DNA from: Nocardioides sp. zg-1308 | GTDB taxonomy: Bacteria > Actinomycetota > Actinomycetes > Propionibacteriales > Nocardioidaceae | Assembly: GCF_013155375.1 (NCBI RefSeq) | Contig: NZ_JABJQY010000001.1 | Coordinates: forward strand, 286,280-350,279 | Direction: 5' to 3' | DNA length: 64,000 nucleotides | Shown: one piece after another, positions 27,656 to 39,413 of the stretch | Position numbering within the stretch: position 1 is the stretch's first letter | How the letters are laid out: each line of letters opens with the position of its first letter | The notes under the pieces: model-generated | The model's input: the letters and a program-made list of their open reading frames with translations, nothing else | Database searches by the model: none | Told to the model about the DNA's origin: nothing | Made by a program: the position numbers and the translations under genes

Positions 27656-28892
27656 GCGCCGAGCGCGCCCGGTGCGTGGCCACGGCCAGCAGCACCCACG
27701 CGGTGGCCTGGGCTGCCACGAACGCGGCGACGACCGTCGTGGTCGCACTGCCGGGAGCGGCCACCAGGACCGCCGCCGCGGGCACGAGCGCGAGCAGCCA
27801 GGCGAGCAGCGTCCGCTCCGGCCGGTCGTGGGCGAGCAGCACCACTCCCTGGAGGAGGGTCGCGAGCGCCAGCACCGACCCGACGGCGAGCGCCGCCGAC
27901 ACGCTCTGCTCGACGCGCACGTCCGGCCCGAAGACGAGGCGGACCAGCCAGGGTCCCGGACCGGCGCCCACCGCGGCCCCCACGACCACCCCCACCACGG
28001 TGGCGGCAAGGAGGGCGACCTCGACCCGCCGGAGCCGGTCGAGGCGCCGGGCGTCGACGAGCCGGGCCAGCGCACCGGTGGCCTGGGCGACCTGGCCGAC
28101 CAGGACCGTGTAGGGCGCTCGGTAGAGCGCGAGCGCGGCGAAGAGCACCGTGACGTCGGTCGGCGACCCGCCGAGCACCGCCAGGAGGACCGGGCCGCCG
28201 GTCAGCACGGCCTGCGCCACCACCTGGGCGCCCGCCGCGCTGCCGAGGAAGGCGCTCGCGCGTCCGGCGTCACCGACGCCGGCCGCGTCCGGGTGCTGGT
28301 CCGGCAGCACCCGCCACGCGGAGACCCACCCGGCGCACGCGGCATAGCCCAGCACCAGTGCCGCGCCGTAGGCCGCGGGGTCGTCCACGTCGAGCACCAC
28401 CAGCCCGAGCGCCGCGACGCAGCGCACGAGGTTCTCGGCCACGAGCAGGGCGCCGACCGCGGCGAAGCGGCGCCGTGCCGCCAGCAGGCCGCGCACCACG
28501 CCCATGCCGGCCGCGCCGGCCGTCACGAGCGCGACGAGCAGGGCGAAGCGCCCGTCACCGCCGAACAACGGCTCCCGCAGCAGCCACGCCCCCGCCCCGG
28601 TGACCACCACGACCACGGCCACGAGTCGGGCCGGCGTCCCCCGCGCGGCGCGGACGGCACCCTCCCCCGCCACCGCGGCGGTGCGGGTGATCCAGTGCTG
28701 CACGGGGAAGGTCAGCCCGGCGGCCGCGAAGCCCCACCACGACCACAGCACCGCGACGGGGGCGGCGGCCTCCGCGCCCAGCCCGCGGGTGCTAGCCGCG
28801 AAGAAGACGTAGGCCAGCACGCCCGACAGCACCGAGCCGGCGGCCAGGCCCGACGCGGCCCGCGACCTGGAGGACGGGCTGGTCGGTGACAT
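27642..28892 (-). CDS. polysaccharide flippase-like membrane protein
   Basis: 416 residues with about 12 hydrophobic helices, mostly Ala/Val/Leu-rich, separated by short basic loops. The length and helix number fit the MATE-like/Wzx superfamily of lipid-linked oligosaccharide exporters. SVLSGVLAYVFFAASTRGLGA at the N-terminus resembles the first Wzx helix. Its place facing the glycan operon supports this, but no single motif is diagnostic. It is divergent from the phosphodiesterase gene. Confidence 0.7.
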   Translation of the reverse strand: MSPTSPSSRSRAASGLAAGSVLSGVLAYVFFAASTRGLGAEAAAPVAVLWSWWGFAAAGLTFPVQHWITRTAAVAGEGAVRAARGTPARLVAVVVVVTGAGAWLLREPLFGGDGRFALLVALVTAGAAGMGVVRGLLAARRRFAAVGALLVAENLVRCVAALGLVVLDVDDPAAYGAALVLGYAACAGWVSAWRVLPDQHPDAAGVGDAGRASAFLGSAAGAQVVAQAVLTGGPVLLAVLGGSPTDVTVLFAALALYRAPYTVLVGQVAQATGALARLVDARRLDRLRRVEVALLAATVVGVVVGAAVGAGPGPWLVRLVFGPDVRVEQSVSAALAVGSVLALATLLQGVVLLAHDRPERTLLAWLLALVPAAAVLVAAPGSATTTVVAAFVAAQATAWVLLAVATHRARSALSDA

Positions 28893-28966
28893 CGCGGGAA
28901 GTCTCCCAGACGCGCCACCCCCGGGGACGGACGCGCCCGCCCGGTCGCAGCGCCTAGGGTGGCGCC

Positions 28967-30013
28967 ATGCGCAGAACCACCGACGTACGCCGTCTCGTCG
29001 CCCTCGTCGCCGGCGCAGTGCTGACGATCACGGCCGCCCCGGCGCCCGCCCAGCTGCCCGAGGACGAGGCACCTCGCGCGGCAGCCGCCTCCGACGACGC
29101 GGTCGAGTCGGTCCTTGCCATCTCGATCGACGGCCTCAACCCCGACGCGCTCGACAGGCTCGGCCGGGCCGGCACCCCGCACCTCCACGCGCTGCGTGAC
29201 TCGGGCGCCTCGACCTTCAACGCGCGGACCGAGCGCGAGCTGACGATCACCCTGCCCAACCACACCGGCATGGTCACGGGCCGACGCGTCGAGGCCTCGA
29301 CGGGCGGGCACGGCGTGCGGTGGAACGACGACCGGCGCCGACCCGCCACGGTGCAGGCGGCCGCCGGGGGCCCCGTGGCGTCGGTGTGGACCGAGGTCCA
29401 CGCGGCGGGCGGCTCCACGGCGCTGTTCGCGAGCAAGACCAAGTTCTCGCTCTGGAAGCGCAGCTGGCCGCTGAGCATCGACACCACCCGGATCAAGCTC
29501 GACAACGCCCTGCTGGCCCGGTCCGTGCAGCGCGACCTGCGCACCACCGAGCGCGACTTCCGCTTCGTCCACCTGTCGCTGCCCGACTCGGTCGGCCACG
29601 ACGCCGGCTTCATGTCCAAGCCCTACCTCCGGGCGGTCAGGCGGGTCGACGCCCTCGTCGGCGGGATCGTCGGGGCCGTCACCTCCGACCCCGAGCTCGC
29701 GGCCGGCACGGTGGTCATCGTCACGAGCGACCACGGCGGCCTGGGCGACGGCCACTCCGAGGCCGGCAAGCTGCACAACTACCGGGTCCCGTTCCTGGTG
29801 AGCGGCCCGGGTGTGGCCGCCGGCACGGACCTCTACGAGCTGAACCCCGACTACCTCGACCCCGGCGCCGGCCGCACGACGTACGCCGACGAGCGCCAGC
29901 CGGTGCGCAACGGCGCCCTGGCCAACCTCGCGCTCGACCTGCTGGACCTCGGCGCCGTCCCCGGCAGCGAGCACAACTCCGCGCTCGATCTCGACGTCTC
30001 ACCGACCGAATGA
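28967..30013 (+). CDS. secreted alkaline phosphatase superfamily phosphodiesterase (NPP-like)
   Basis: 348 residues. A signal peptide (hydrophobic 9-24, likely cleavage near APA) precedes the catalytic domain. SIDGLNPD gives metal-binding D55; TLPNHTGMVTG gives nucleophile T95 in the TxPNH motif of nucleotide pyrophosphatases/phosphodiesterases; LPDSVGHD (D207, H211) and TSDHGG (D255, H256) complete the two-metal site, with H263 or H270 as the last ligand. It would cleave phosphodiesters or phosphomonoesters outside the cell. TAGGGT at 28955-28960 supports the ATG. Confidence 0.88.
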   Translation: MRRTTDVRRLVALVAGAVLTITAAPAPAQLPEDEAPRAAAASDDAVESVLAISIDGLNPDALDRLGRAGTPHLHALRDSGASTFNARTERELTITLPNHTGMVTGRRVEASTGGHGVRWNDDRRRPATVQAAAGGPVASVWTEVHAAGGSTALFASKTKFSLWKRSWPLSIDTTRIKLDNALLARSVQRDLRTTERDFRFVHLSLPDSVGHDAGFMSKPYLRAVRRVDALVGGIVGAVTSDPELAAGTVVIVTSDHGGLGDGHSEAGKLHNYRVPFLVSGPGVAAGTDLYELNPDYLDPGAGRTTYADERQPVRNGALANLALDLLDLGAVPGSEHNSALDLDVSPTE

Positions 30014-30056
30014 CCCACCACCGCCCGGACGGCCCGGCGGACCGAGGAGGCACCCG

Positions 30057-31625
30057 ATGTCCCTGCTGAGGCACTTGTCCGCGGCTGTTGCGCTGGCCCT
30101 CGCGTCGTCCCTGGCGCTGACGACCGCGGCGACCGGATCCGCGTCGGCGCGCGCCGCCGAGCCCGCGCTCCCCGACCCCGCTGCGGCCGCCGAGGTGGGC
30201 TGGCCGCCGGCGCCACCCGCGCAGCTGGTGATCGACACCCAGGGCCAGCCCATCGACCGCGAGGACTACGTCGCGGGCACGGTGGCGCTCGACGGCGTCA
30301 CCCACCCCACCGAGGTCCGCGGACGCGGGAACTCGACGTGGAGCTGGGCCAAGAAGCCCTACAAGCTCAAGCTGGAGGACGACGCCGCGCTGGTCGGCAC
30401 GGAGGCCTTCGACGAGTGGGTCCTGCTCGCCGGCTACGGGGACCGCAGCGCCCTGCGCACCGCCGCGGCGTTCGCCGTCGCCGCCCAGACCCGGCTGGCG
30501 TGGACCCCGCGGTTCCGCTTCGTCGACGTCGTGCTCAACGGCCAGTCGCAGGGCCTCTACATGCTGACCGAGCAGGTGGAGGAGGGCAGCGGGCGCGTCG
30601 ACCTGCCCGACGACGGCTTCCTGCTGGAGTTCAACAAGCGCTACCTGCGCGACGGCGAGCCGGGCTTCCGGACCCGGCGCGGGTCGTCCATCGCGTTCAA
30701 GGACCCCGACGAGGTCACCAAGCAGCAGCGCCGCACCGTACGGCGCGGGGTGACGCGGTTCGAGAAGATCCTCTACGGCCCGTCCTTCGCCGACCCCGAG
30801 CGCGGCTACGCCGCCCACGTCAACGTCAAGAAGCTCATCGACTGGTACCTCGTCGAGGAGCTGTTCGCCAACCAGGACTCCAACTTCCAGTCGAGCGTGC
30901 ACATGAGCTGGGTGCCCGGCAGGCGCTTCGTCTTCGGGCCCGTCTGGGACTTCGACCTCAGCGCTGGCACGAAGTGGAAGGCGAGCAGCTCGCCCGAGGC
31001 GTGGTACACCCGCACCGGGCAGCACTGGGTCGCGCGCATGCTGCAGGACCCGTCGTTCTCGCGTCGGGTCAAGAGCCGCTGGGCGAGGCTGCGCCCCGCC
31101 GTGGAGCAGGTCGTCGCGCAGCTGCCGGCGGCCGGCGAGTCCTTGGGTGAGGTCGCCGACGTCGACTGGGAGCGGTGGCACGCCGACGGCGCCGACCTCG
31201 AGTGGACCCGGCACGCCCCGACGCGCCGCGGCGAGGTCGCCTTCCTCGGCGAGTGGCTGACCAAGCGGGTGCGGTGGCTCAGCCGCAACGAGGTGCGCCT
31301 CGGCGACGCCCGGCTGGCGACCCAGGAGCGGGCGCGCACCGTGTGGGTGCCGGTCGAGCTGCAGAGCGCCCCGAGCGCCGCGGTCGAGGTGTCGTGGGCG
31401 CTGACCGCGCTGCGGGCCGAGGCCGGGGTCGACTTCGTCGACGCCGACGGCAGGATCACCTTCGCGCCCGGGCAGGTGCAGCGCTACATCCCCGTGCAGG
31501 TCCTGGACGACGACGTCACCGAGGGGCGCGAGCTCATCCACGTGGAGATCACCGGCGCCACCGACGGCGTGGTGGTCGGCTCCCCGTCGGCCGGGGTCGT
31601 CGCCATCGCGCCCTCCAAGCGCTGA
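30057..31625 (+). CDS. secreted CotH kinase family protein with Calx-beta-like tail
   Basis: 522 residues. A signal peptide (about 1-34, ending ARA) is followed by a CotH domain: VRGRGNSTWSWAKKPYKLKL (the RGNST motif), WVLLAGYGDRSALRTAAA, YMLTEQVEEG, and VWDFDLSAGTKW. CotH proteins are atypical kinases that phosphorylate secreted proteins; in bacteria many act on spore or surface proteins. The last 90 residues (VEVSWALTALRAEAGVDFV to GREL) resemble a Calx-beta repeat. GGAGG lies 6 nt before the ATG. It follows the phosphodiesterase by 43 nt, so a phosphorylation/hydrolysis pair on surface material is possible. Confidence 0.88.
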   Translation: MSLLRHLSAAVALALASSLALTTAATGSASARAAEPALPDPAAAAEVGWPPAPPAQLVIDTQGQPIDREDYVAGTVALDGVTHPTEVRGRGNSTWSWAKKPYKLKLEDDAALVGTEAFDEWVLLAGYGDRSALRTAAAFAVAAQTRLAWTPRFRFVDVVLNGQSQGLYMLTEQVEEGSGRVDLPDDGFLLEFNKRYLRDGEPGFRTRRGSSIAFKDPDEVTKQQRRTVRRGVTRFEKILYGPSFADPERGYAAHVNVKKLIDWYLVEELFANQDSNFQSSVHMSWVPGRRFVFGPVWDFDLSAGTKWKASSSPEAWYTRTGQHWVARMLQDPSFSRRVKSRWARLRPAVEQVVAQLPAAGESLGEVADVDWERWHADGADLEWTRHAPTRRGEVAFLGEWLTKRVRWLSRNEVRLGDARLATQERARTVWVPVELQSAPSAAVEVSWALTALRAEAGVDFVDADGRITFAPGQVQRYIPVQVLDDDVTEGRELIHVEITGATDGVVVGSPSAGVVAIAPSKR

Positions 31626-31640
31626 GGGCTCACCGGCGGC

Positions 31641-32279
31641 TCACCGGACCGCCCGGGCCTCCCTCGGGAGCGGCCAGGGGTTGAGCCGGCAACCGCCGGT
31701 GCCCAGCGACTGCTGCATCATCACCGGCGCCCGGCGCCCGCGGGCGGGGCACGACGCGTGGCCGCGGCCGAGCCAGTGCCCGGTCTCGTGGTTGAGGACC
31801 ATGTGGCGGTAGTCGCGCCGCGAGCGCCCCGCCGCGTTCCACGCGGGTGACGCGGTCCGCCACCGCAGCTGGTTGACGATCACGTGCCGCCCGACGCGGC
31901 ACGACCACTGGGCGGAGCAGGCGGACGAGAAGGACGGCACCGCCCGGGCGGCGGCGAGCACGAGCGTGAAGTCGCCGCCGCGGCGCACCCGGTGGAACCG
32001 GACGCCCGCCGCCCGCCAGCCGCGCCGGTCGTCGAAGGTCTCCTGCGCCTGGCGCCGGAAGACCTTCATCGAGCTGGTGACCCGCCCCCGCGTGGTGACG
32101 GAGTACGTCACCCGGCGGCGTACGGGCTCCGCTGCGCGGGCTGCGGGTCCGGTCCTGTCCTGCGGGGCGCTCGTACGCCGGTGCTCGCGCGCGTCCGCCT
32201 CGCCGGCCCCGGCGGGTGCCGCGAGCAGCGCGGGTGCCAGCACGGCGAGGACGGCGAGCAGGCGGACGACCCGGGACAT
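31641..32279 (-). CDS. DUF3152 secreted metzincin-like protein
   Basis: 212 residues. A signal peptide (hydrophobic 5-24, ending AGA) leads to a domain with HETGHWLGRGH (H164, E165, H168, H174), exactly the HExxHxxGxxH zinc motif of metzincins, followed by APVMMQQ as a Met-turn candidate. Four Cys (121, 127, 177, 197) could form disulfides outside the cell. DUF3152 is an actinobacterial family of unknown substrate. TAGGCT lies 6 nt before the ATG. It converges on the CotH gene and follows the PLD-like gene on the same strand by 9 nt. Confidence 0.87.
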   Translation of the reverse strand: MSRVVRLLAVLAVLAPALLAAPAGAGEADAREHRRTSAPQDRTGPAARAAEPVRRRVTYSVTTRGRVTSSMKVFRRQAQETFDDRRGWRAAGVRFHRVRRGGDFTLVLAAARAVPSFSSACSAQWSCRVGRHVIVNQLRWRTASPAWNAAGRSRRDYRHMVLNHETGHWLGRGHASCPARGRRAPVMMQQSLGTGGCRLNPWPLPREARAVR

Positions 32280-32288
32280 GACGGGAGC

Positions 32289-33587
32289 CTAGGTCTTCTT
32301 CGAGTGCCGGCTCCAGATGTCGTCGAAGTGGGCGACGTAGGCGTCGTGCACCCGAGCCCGCGGGATCATCACCACCACCTCGTCGTTGAGGAGGGACACG
32401 TCGGACCAGTTCTCCGAGCCCGTCCAGACGGCTCGCGTCGCCGAGCCGTCCCACGTGCCGTCGACCGACATCCACTTCTCGTGGACGAAGTGCTCCCAGC
32501 CGGAGTCCTCGAAGCCGGTCGCGACGTCGCCGTCGACGTCGAGGGAGGCGCTGCGGACGCGGACACCGGCCCGGAGCAGCGTCTCCACGACCTCGGGGCA
32601 GGCGGCGCTCACCAGGGCCTGGACCCGGCACCCTTGCTGGCTCAGCCGGGCCACGCGCCGGGCGAGGTCGAGGCCGCGGTGCCCCTGCCACCCGTACATC
32701 CCGATCCGGACCACTGTCCGACCGGCGTGCCCAGTCCCCGGAAGGGCGTGGCAGCCGACCCGGGCCAGGCGGGCGGCGACGACGTCGCTGTCCGGCGTCG
32801 TCGACGGCCCCGGGGCGATGCTCGTCGTGACGTCCCCGTGCGCCACCTGCACCCCCGGCGTCGCGACCGTGCGGTCGGCCGCCAGCTCGTCGAAGACGCG
32901 GGCGTAGTCGTCGTACAGCTGCTGGCTGCCGGTGAAGGTGACCAGGTCGTTCCAGTGGACCCCGGCGGAGTAGCCGGTGAGGTTGGCCGACCCGAGCATC
33001 ACCACGTGCTCGTCGTCGCCGCTGGCGGAGAAGAGGTACATCTTCATGTGCTGGTTGCCGCGGTCGCCGAGCCGGCAGCTGGCGTGGCAGACCTTGACGA
33101 AGCTCGGGACCGGCTCATGGTCCCCGCTGCGCGTGCGGCAGGCACCGCGGCTGGAGTCGGCGTCCGCGCCCAGGAGTCGCCGCAGGCGACGTGACGACGG
33201 GGAGACGGCGTTGTCGTTGAGGACCACCTGCACGCTCACCTGACGCCGGGTGCACGCCCGCGCGAGGGCGTGGGCGATGTCGGGCCGGTCGAAGCTGTAG
33301 GCCGCCATCCGGATCGCGCCGTGGCGCGGTGTGGCGTCGACCGCCCGCCGGATGTGGTCGGCGATGCGGTTCTGCGCCTCCTCGTCGCCGGTCGGGTCGT
33401 TGAAGATGACGGAGGCCATCGGGGGCGCGGCCTGCGCCGCCACCTGGCTGCCGACCGCGCCGCCCATCGCGGCGGCGGGCTGTGACGACGCGGCGGGCGC
33501 GCGCCCGATGACCTCGCTGAGCGCGGGGGTCACGACCACCGTCGCGAGGCTGAGGAGCATCGTTCCCGTCAGGAGAATGGTGTGCAT
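32289..33587 (-). CDS. secreted phospholipase D-like protein
   Basis: 432 residues with an N-terminal hydrophobic signal segment (3-25). Two PLD half-domains: the first has HMKMYLFS (H180, K182) followed by GSANLTG, the second HEKWMSVD (H369, K371, D376) followed by GSENWSD. The first HKD motif lacks its Asp (Ser187 instead). The Asp is the least critical residue of the motif, so activity remains possible. The enzyme may act on a phospholipid, nucleic acid or another phosphodiester outside the cell. The start at ATG 33587 gives the signal peptide; a GTG at 33596 is an alternative. Confidence 0.83.
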   Translation of the reverse strand: MHTILLTGTMLLSLATVVVTPALSEVIGRAPAASSQPAAAMGGAVGSQVAAQAAPPMASVIFNDPTGDEEAQNRIADHIRRAVDATPRHGAIRMAAYSFDRPDIAHALARACTRRQVSVQVVLNDNAVSPSSRRLRRLLGADADSSRGACRTRSGDHEPVPSFVKVCHASCRLGDRGNQHMKMYLFSASGDDEHVVMLGSANLTGYSAGVHWNDLVTFTGSQQLYDDYARVFDELAADRTVATPGVQVAHGDVTTSIAPGPSTTPDSDVVAARLARVGCHALPGTGHAGRTVVRIGMYGWQGHRGLDLARRVARLSQQGCRVQALVSAACPEVVETLLRAGVRVRSASLDVDGDVATGFEDSGWEHFVHEKWMSVDGTWDGSATRAVWTGSENWSDVSLLNDEVVVMIPRARVHDAYVAHFDDIWSRHSKKT

Positions 33588-33900
33588 CTCGATCACCCGA
33601 TCCCGATCGGCGGGACCCTCCCGCCTCATGGATCGACCGTCGCGCCGGGGCGGCTCCGGGCACCCGAGCCCGGGGTCTCGCTCCGGTGGGACTCCCCCGC
33701 GTACGTCCGGGACGCCGACTCCTCTTCCGGTCGCCGACGGACCGTCGCGTCGTCGAGGTCCCGGTGCCCGCGTCAGCGCAGGGACCGCGGACCCAGGCAC
33801 CCGGGACGGCGGTGAGGCATGCCGCCGGTGTGCGTCGTTGGCCTGCGGCGGGTCGCGGTGGTGCCCCAGACTGGCGGCCGCACCGTGGCGAGGGGGTCGC
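33588..33900. other. intergenic region between divergent genes
   Basis: 313 bases between the PLD-like gene and the membrane protein gene. It should hold both promoters. I see no strong dyad, tRNA or coding potential; open frames here are short or extend out of neighbouring genes. The last bases contain GAGGGGG, which serves as the ribosome binding site of the gene at 33901. Confidence 0.5.
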
Positions 33901-34689
33901 ATGAAGGTGGTGGCCATGTCGGCCCGGATCGTGGCCTCCGCCGTGGGCGCGCTGGTCGTCGTGCCCGTCACGGTCCTCCTCCTCCTCGAGGGGGAGGTGG
34001 CGGGGTCGTGGACGTGGCTGCCGCTCTGCGTGGTCCTGGTCGCGGGCCTCAGCGGGTGCATCGCCACGGGCCTGTGGTGGCCGCACAGGCGGATGCGCGT
34101 GCTGGCGGGAGTCGTCGCGTTCGCCTGGGCGACGGTGGCGCTGAGCGTCGCGTTCTGGCCGATGGTCGCGACCCGCGCCGAGGTGCGGGCGGCCTTCGAC
34201 CGGGTCGACTACGGCGGCGGCATCGGCGATCCGACCATCTTCGAGCTGGGCCCGGCATGGTGCGCGCCCGGCTTCACGAGCGTGCTCGGGTGCCCCCGGA
34301 TGTCCGTGGACTACCTGGTCGACGAGGGCGGCGGCGCCGACGTGCTGCGGGCCCTGGAGGAGGCCGGCTTCGATCGAGTCGGGGAGCCGCGGCAGCGGGA
34401 GATCGAGGGCTTCGACTTCCCCGGGTCGAGGTCGGCCGCTCTCGGCACACGACACTGGCTCGTGGGCGACGGAGTGCGGGTCGAGGTGACGATCCTCAGC
34501 GAGCGGGAGCACGCCGGACCCGTGCCGGGCCCGGACAACGCCACGATGTTCGTCCCTACGAGCACGGAGCGGGTGAGCCTGGAGCTCAGCGATGCGGAGA
34601 ACTCCGCCCGCCTGGAGATCCCGGACGACCTCGGCTTCTGGTCACCCCACGCACCGCTCGACGAGCTGCAGCCGCCCGCGGGGTGGTGA
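33901..34689 (+). CDS. uncharacterised membrane protein
   Basis: 262 residues, no recognised family. Three N-terminal hydrophobic helices (about 8-28, 38-60 and 66-87) anchor a soluble C-terminal domain of about 170 residues. That domain has two Cys in a short segment (WCAPGFTSVLGCPRM) that could form a disulfide if it faces outside. ATG 33901 is chosen over upstream in-frame starts because of the GAGGGGG ribosome binding site and the hydrophobic start. It is isolated; the next gene converges from the opposite strand. Confidence 0.7.
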   Translation: MKVVAMSARIVASAVGALVVVPVTVLLLLEGEVAGSWTWLPLCVVLVAGLSGCIATGLWWPHRRMRVLAGVVAFAWATVALSVAFWPMVATRAEVRAAFDRVDYGGGIGDPTIFELGPAWCAPGFTSVLGCPRMSVDYLVDEGGGADVLRALEEAGFDRVGEPRQREIEGFDFPGSRSAALGTRHWLVGDGVRVEVTILSEREHAGPVPGPDNATMFVPTSTERVSLELSDAENSARLEIPDDLGFWSPHAPLDELQPPAGW

Positions 34690-34946
34690 GGGCGGTGTGG
34701 GTGTCTGGGCTGCTTGATGCCGGGTCGGGATGTGCTGACGGCGCGACGATTGTGCCGGACGAGTTTCGCTCCGGTCGACCTTGCGCCGGCGCACTGGCTG
34801 TGGTTATCGGCCTGATTGCCCGGGGCGGGTAGTGGGACGTCCGCGGATGGCGGTCCTGCCAGCGACCTGGGGCCTGGAGCGCGCTCAGCAGCGGCAGACA
34901 TGCCTGTGGCCCCGCCGTGGTCAGGTCGGCGGGGTGTGGGGCGGGG

Positions 34947-36371
34947 TCATGGTCGGTCGGGCGGGTCGGCCCCAGCATCGGCGCCACTGATCCGGGTGGT
35001 GCCGGTGCGGTCGCGTCGGTAACGGTGGCCGTGGGGGCTGGTCCACTCGTAGACCCCCGGCGCGGTCACCTCGTTGCGCCAGCCGGTGTGGGTCTTGAGG
35101 CGGTGGTGCCGGCGGCACTCGGGTGCGAGGTTCGAGGACACGGTCGCCCCCGGCTGGGGACGGCCCTGGGGGTTGGCGTCGTGGTCGTAGGGGACGACGT
35201 GGTCGAGGTCGCAGCCCCGGGCGGGTCGGGTGCACCACGGGAACACGCAGGTGCGGTCGCGGAGGATGACCTGTTCGCGGATCCGGTCGGGGATGTCGTA
35301 GCCGGGTGCGGTGAGCTCGGTGGTGAGGTCGATGACCGGCTTGACGGTGATCTTGGTGCGGGAGTCTGCGCACCAGTCCTTGACCTGCTCGAGCAGGACC
35401 AGTCGCTGGCCCTCCTCGAGGCGGCCGGTGGGACCGAACACGGTGTCCGGCCCGTCGAGGCTGGCGAGGCTGGCCGGGAAGTGGGCGTGCAGCACCACCT
35501 CACGAGCAACCGGTAGACCGTCCTCGCTCCTGGCGGCGCTCGAGCCTTGGGCGTGGAGGTCGAGCGCGGTCTGGGTGCGGGCCAGGTCGCCCAGCGTTTG
35601 CGAGCGACGGGAATCCAACGGTGCGACCCATCCCAACGCCGCGAGCGTCTCGGCTCCGTGGGCGAGGGCTCGGTCGAGGTCGAGGGCGTCGGCGATGTCG
35701 AGCTCGGCCTCGAACCGCATGGTGCCGGCGTAGTGCACGTCCTCGGAGTGGAGGGTCGCGTGGCGCGGGTCGACGTGCTGCCAGCCGTCCTCCGGATCAC
35801 TCGTGGGGTCGTGGGCGTCGAGGTGGTGGCGCTTGATCGTCTCCGCGACCAGCCGGTCGAGCTGCGCGGGTCGGATGCGTCCGGCGACGGCGGCGACCTG
35901 GGTGTCGACCCACCGCGCTGCCTCGACCGTGAGGGACGGGGTGGCGTGGATGGTGGCTTCCGCGACGGTCCGGGCGCGCCAAGCCGGCACCTGCCCGGCC
36001 TGGACCTGCGCCCACAGCCGCGGGAGCCGGTGCCGCAGCTCGAGCGCATGGCCGATGAGCCGCTTCGCCGACGTCGACGAGATGCCAATCACGGTGCCGA
36101 GCTCGGCGACGCAGAACTCCGCCACCGCCGGACAACCCTCACCGGCGATGGGCTCCTCGTGCTCGAGGCCGTAACGGCCGCCGTCGCTGAACACCGCAGC
36201 GGTGTGGATCGACTCCGGCGGATGCAGGTCGGCCCACCGGGCGGCCACCTCCAATAGGTCCGCTGCCGCGCGGTCCTCAGCGGCCTTCCGGTTGCGGGCG
36301 AGTGCAAGCAGCGCCGAGGCGGAAAGGTCCTCGACCTCTGCTCCGGGTGCCGCTGCCAGCGTCTCGATCAT
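34947..36371 (-). CDS. DUF222 domain HNH endonuclease (13E12 repeat family)
   Basis: 474 residues. An alpha-helical DUF222 domain (about 1-330) is followed by an HNH nuclease: CVFPWCTRPARGCDLDHVVP and CRRHHRLKTHTG, with two Cys pairs for zinc and the central DH. These proteins are repeated many times in Nocardioides and mycobacterial genomes, and their targets are unknown; they may be selfish elements. The ATG at 36371 is preferred over the upstream GTG because TAGAAT lies 7 nt before it. The 257 bases downstream hold no gene I can support. Dispersed repeats lie on its upstream side. Confidence 0.9.
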   Translation of the reverse strand: MIETLAAAPGAEVEDLSASALLALARNRKAAEDRAAADLLEVAARWADLHPPESIHTAAVFSDGGRYGLEHEEPIAGEGCPAVAEFCVAELGTVIGISSTSAKRLIGHALELRHRLPRLWAQVQAGQVPAWRARTVAEATIHATPSLTVEAARWVDTQVAAVAGRIRPAQLDRLVAETIKRHHLDAHDPTSDPEDGWQHVDPRHATLHSEDVHYAGTMRFEAELDIADALDLDRALAHGAETLAALGWVAPLDSRRSQTLGDLARTQTALDLHAQGSSAARSEDGLPVAREVVLHAHFPASLASLDGPDTVFGPTGRLEEGQRLVLLEQVKDWCADSRTKITVKPVIDLTTELTAPGYDIPDRIREQVILRDRTCVFPWCTRPARGCDLDHVVPYDHDANPQGRPQPGATVSSNLAPECRRHHRLKTHTGWRNEVTAPGVYEWTSPHGHRYRRDRTGTTRISGADAGADPPDRP

Positions 36372-36431
36372 GTGTTCGATTCTACGGCGGACCACCGACA
36401 ACGGACGGTGCTCCGCACAACTCTTTGGAGG

Positions 36432-36623
36432 GGTCTCGATACGCCTCGCTCGTCCCTCGCTCGGCTACTCGACCACCGAACAACCCCGGCTACTCGACCA
36501 CCGAGGGAGCGGGGGTCTCGATACGCCTCGTTCCTCAGCTACTCGACCACCGAAGACCTACTGCCACTCGACCGGCAAGGAAGAGGTTTCAAGCACCGAC
36601 AGACCTCGACTACCCGACCACCG
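36432..36623. repeat. cluster of dispersed intergenic repeats
   Basis: Two longer copies run from GGTCTCGATACGCCTCG to CTACTCGACCACCG (36432-36478 and 36514-36552). Partial copies ending TACTCGACCACCGAGG (about 36488-36504) and TACCCGACCACCGACC (about 36611-36626) flank them. I know this type of repeat as very abundant between genes of Nocardioides and relatives. The cluster lies at the boundary between the HNH gene and cysM. Confidence 0.8.
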
Positions 36624-36638
36624 ACCCAACCCCCGACC

Positions 36639-39373
<2,735 letters not shown>

Positions 39374-39413
39374 CATGGGTGAGATGGCCAGTCCGGGCTG
39401 CCAAGATGTCGCC

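Noticed and set aside
34690..34946. A hidden gene or RNA between the membrane protein and the HNH gene
   Set aside because: The 257 bases have no convincing start with ribosome binding site, family resemblance or stable hairpin.
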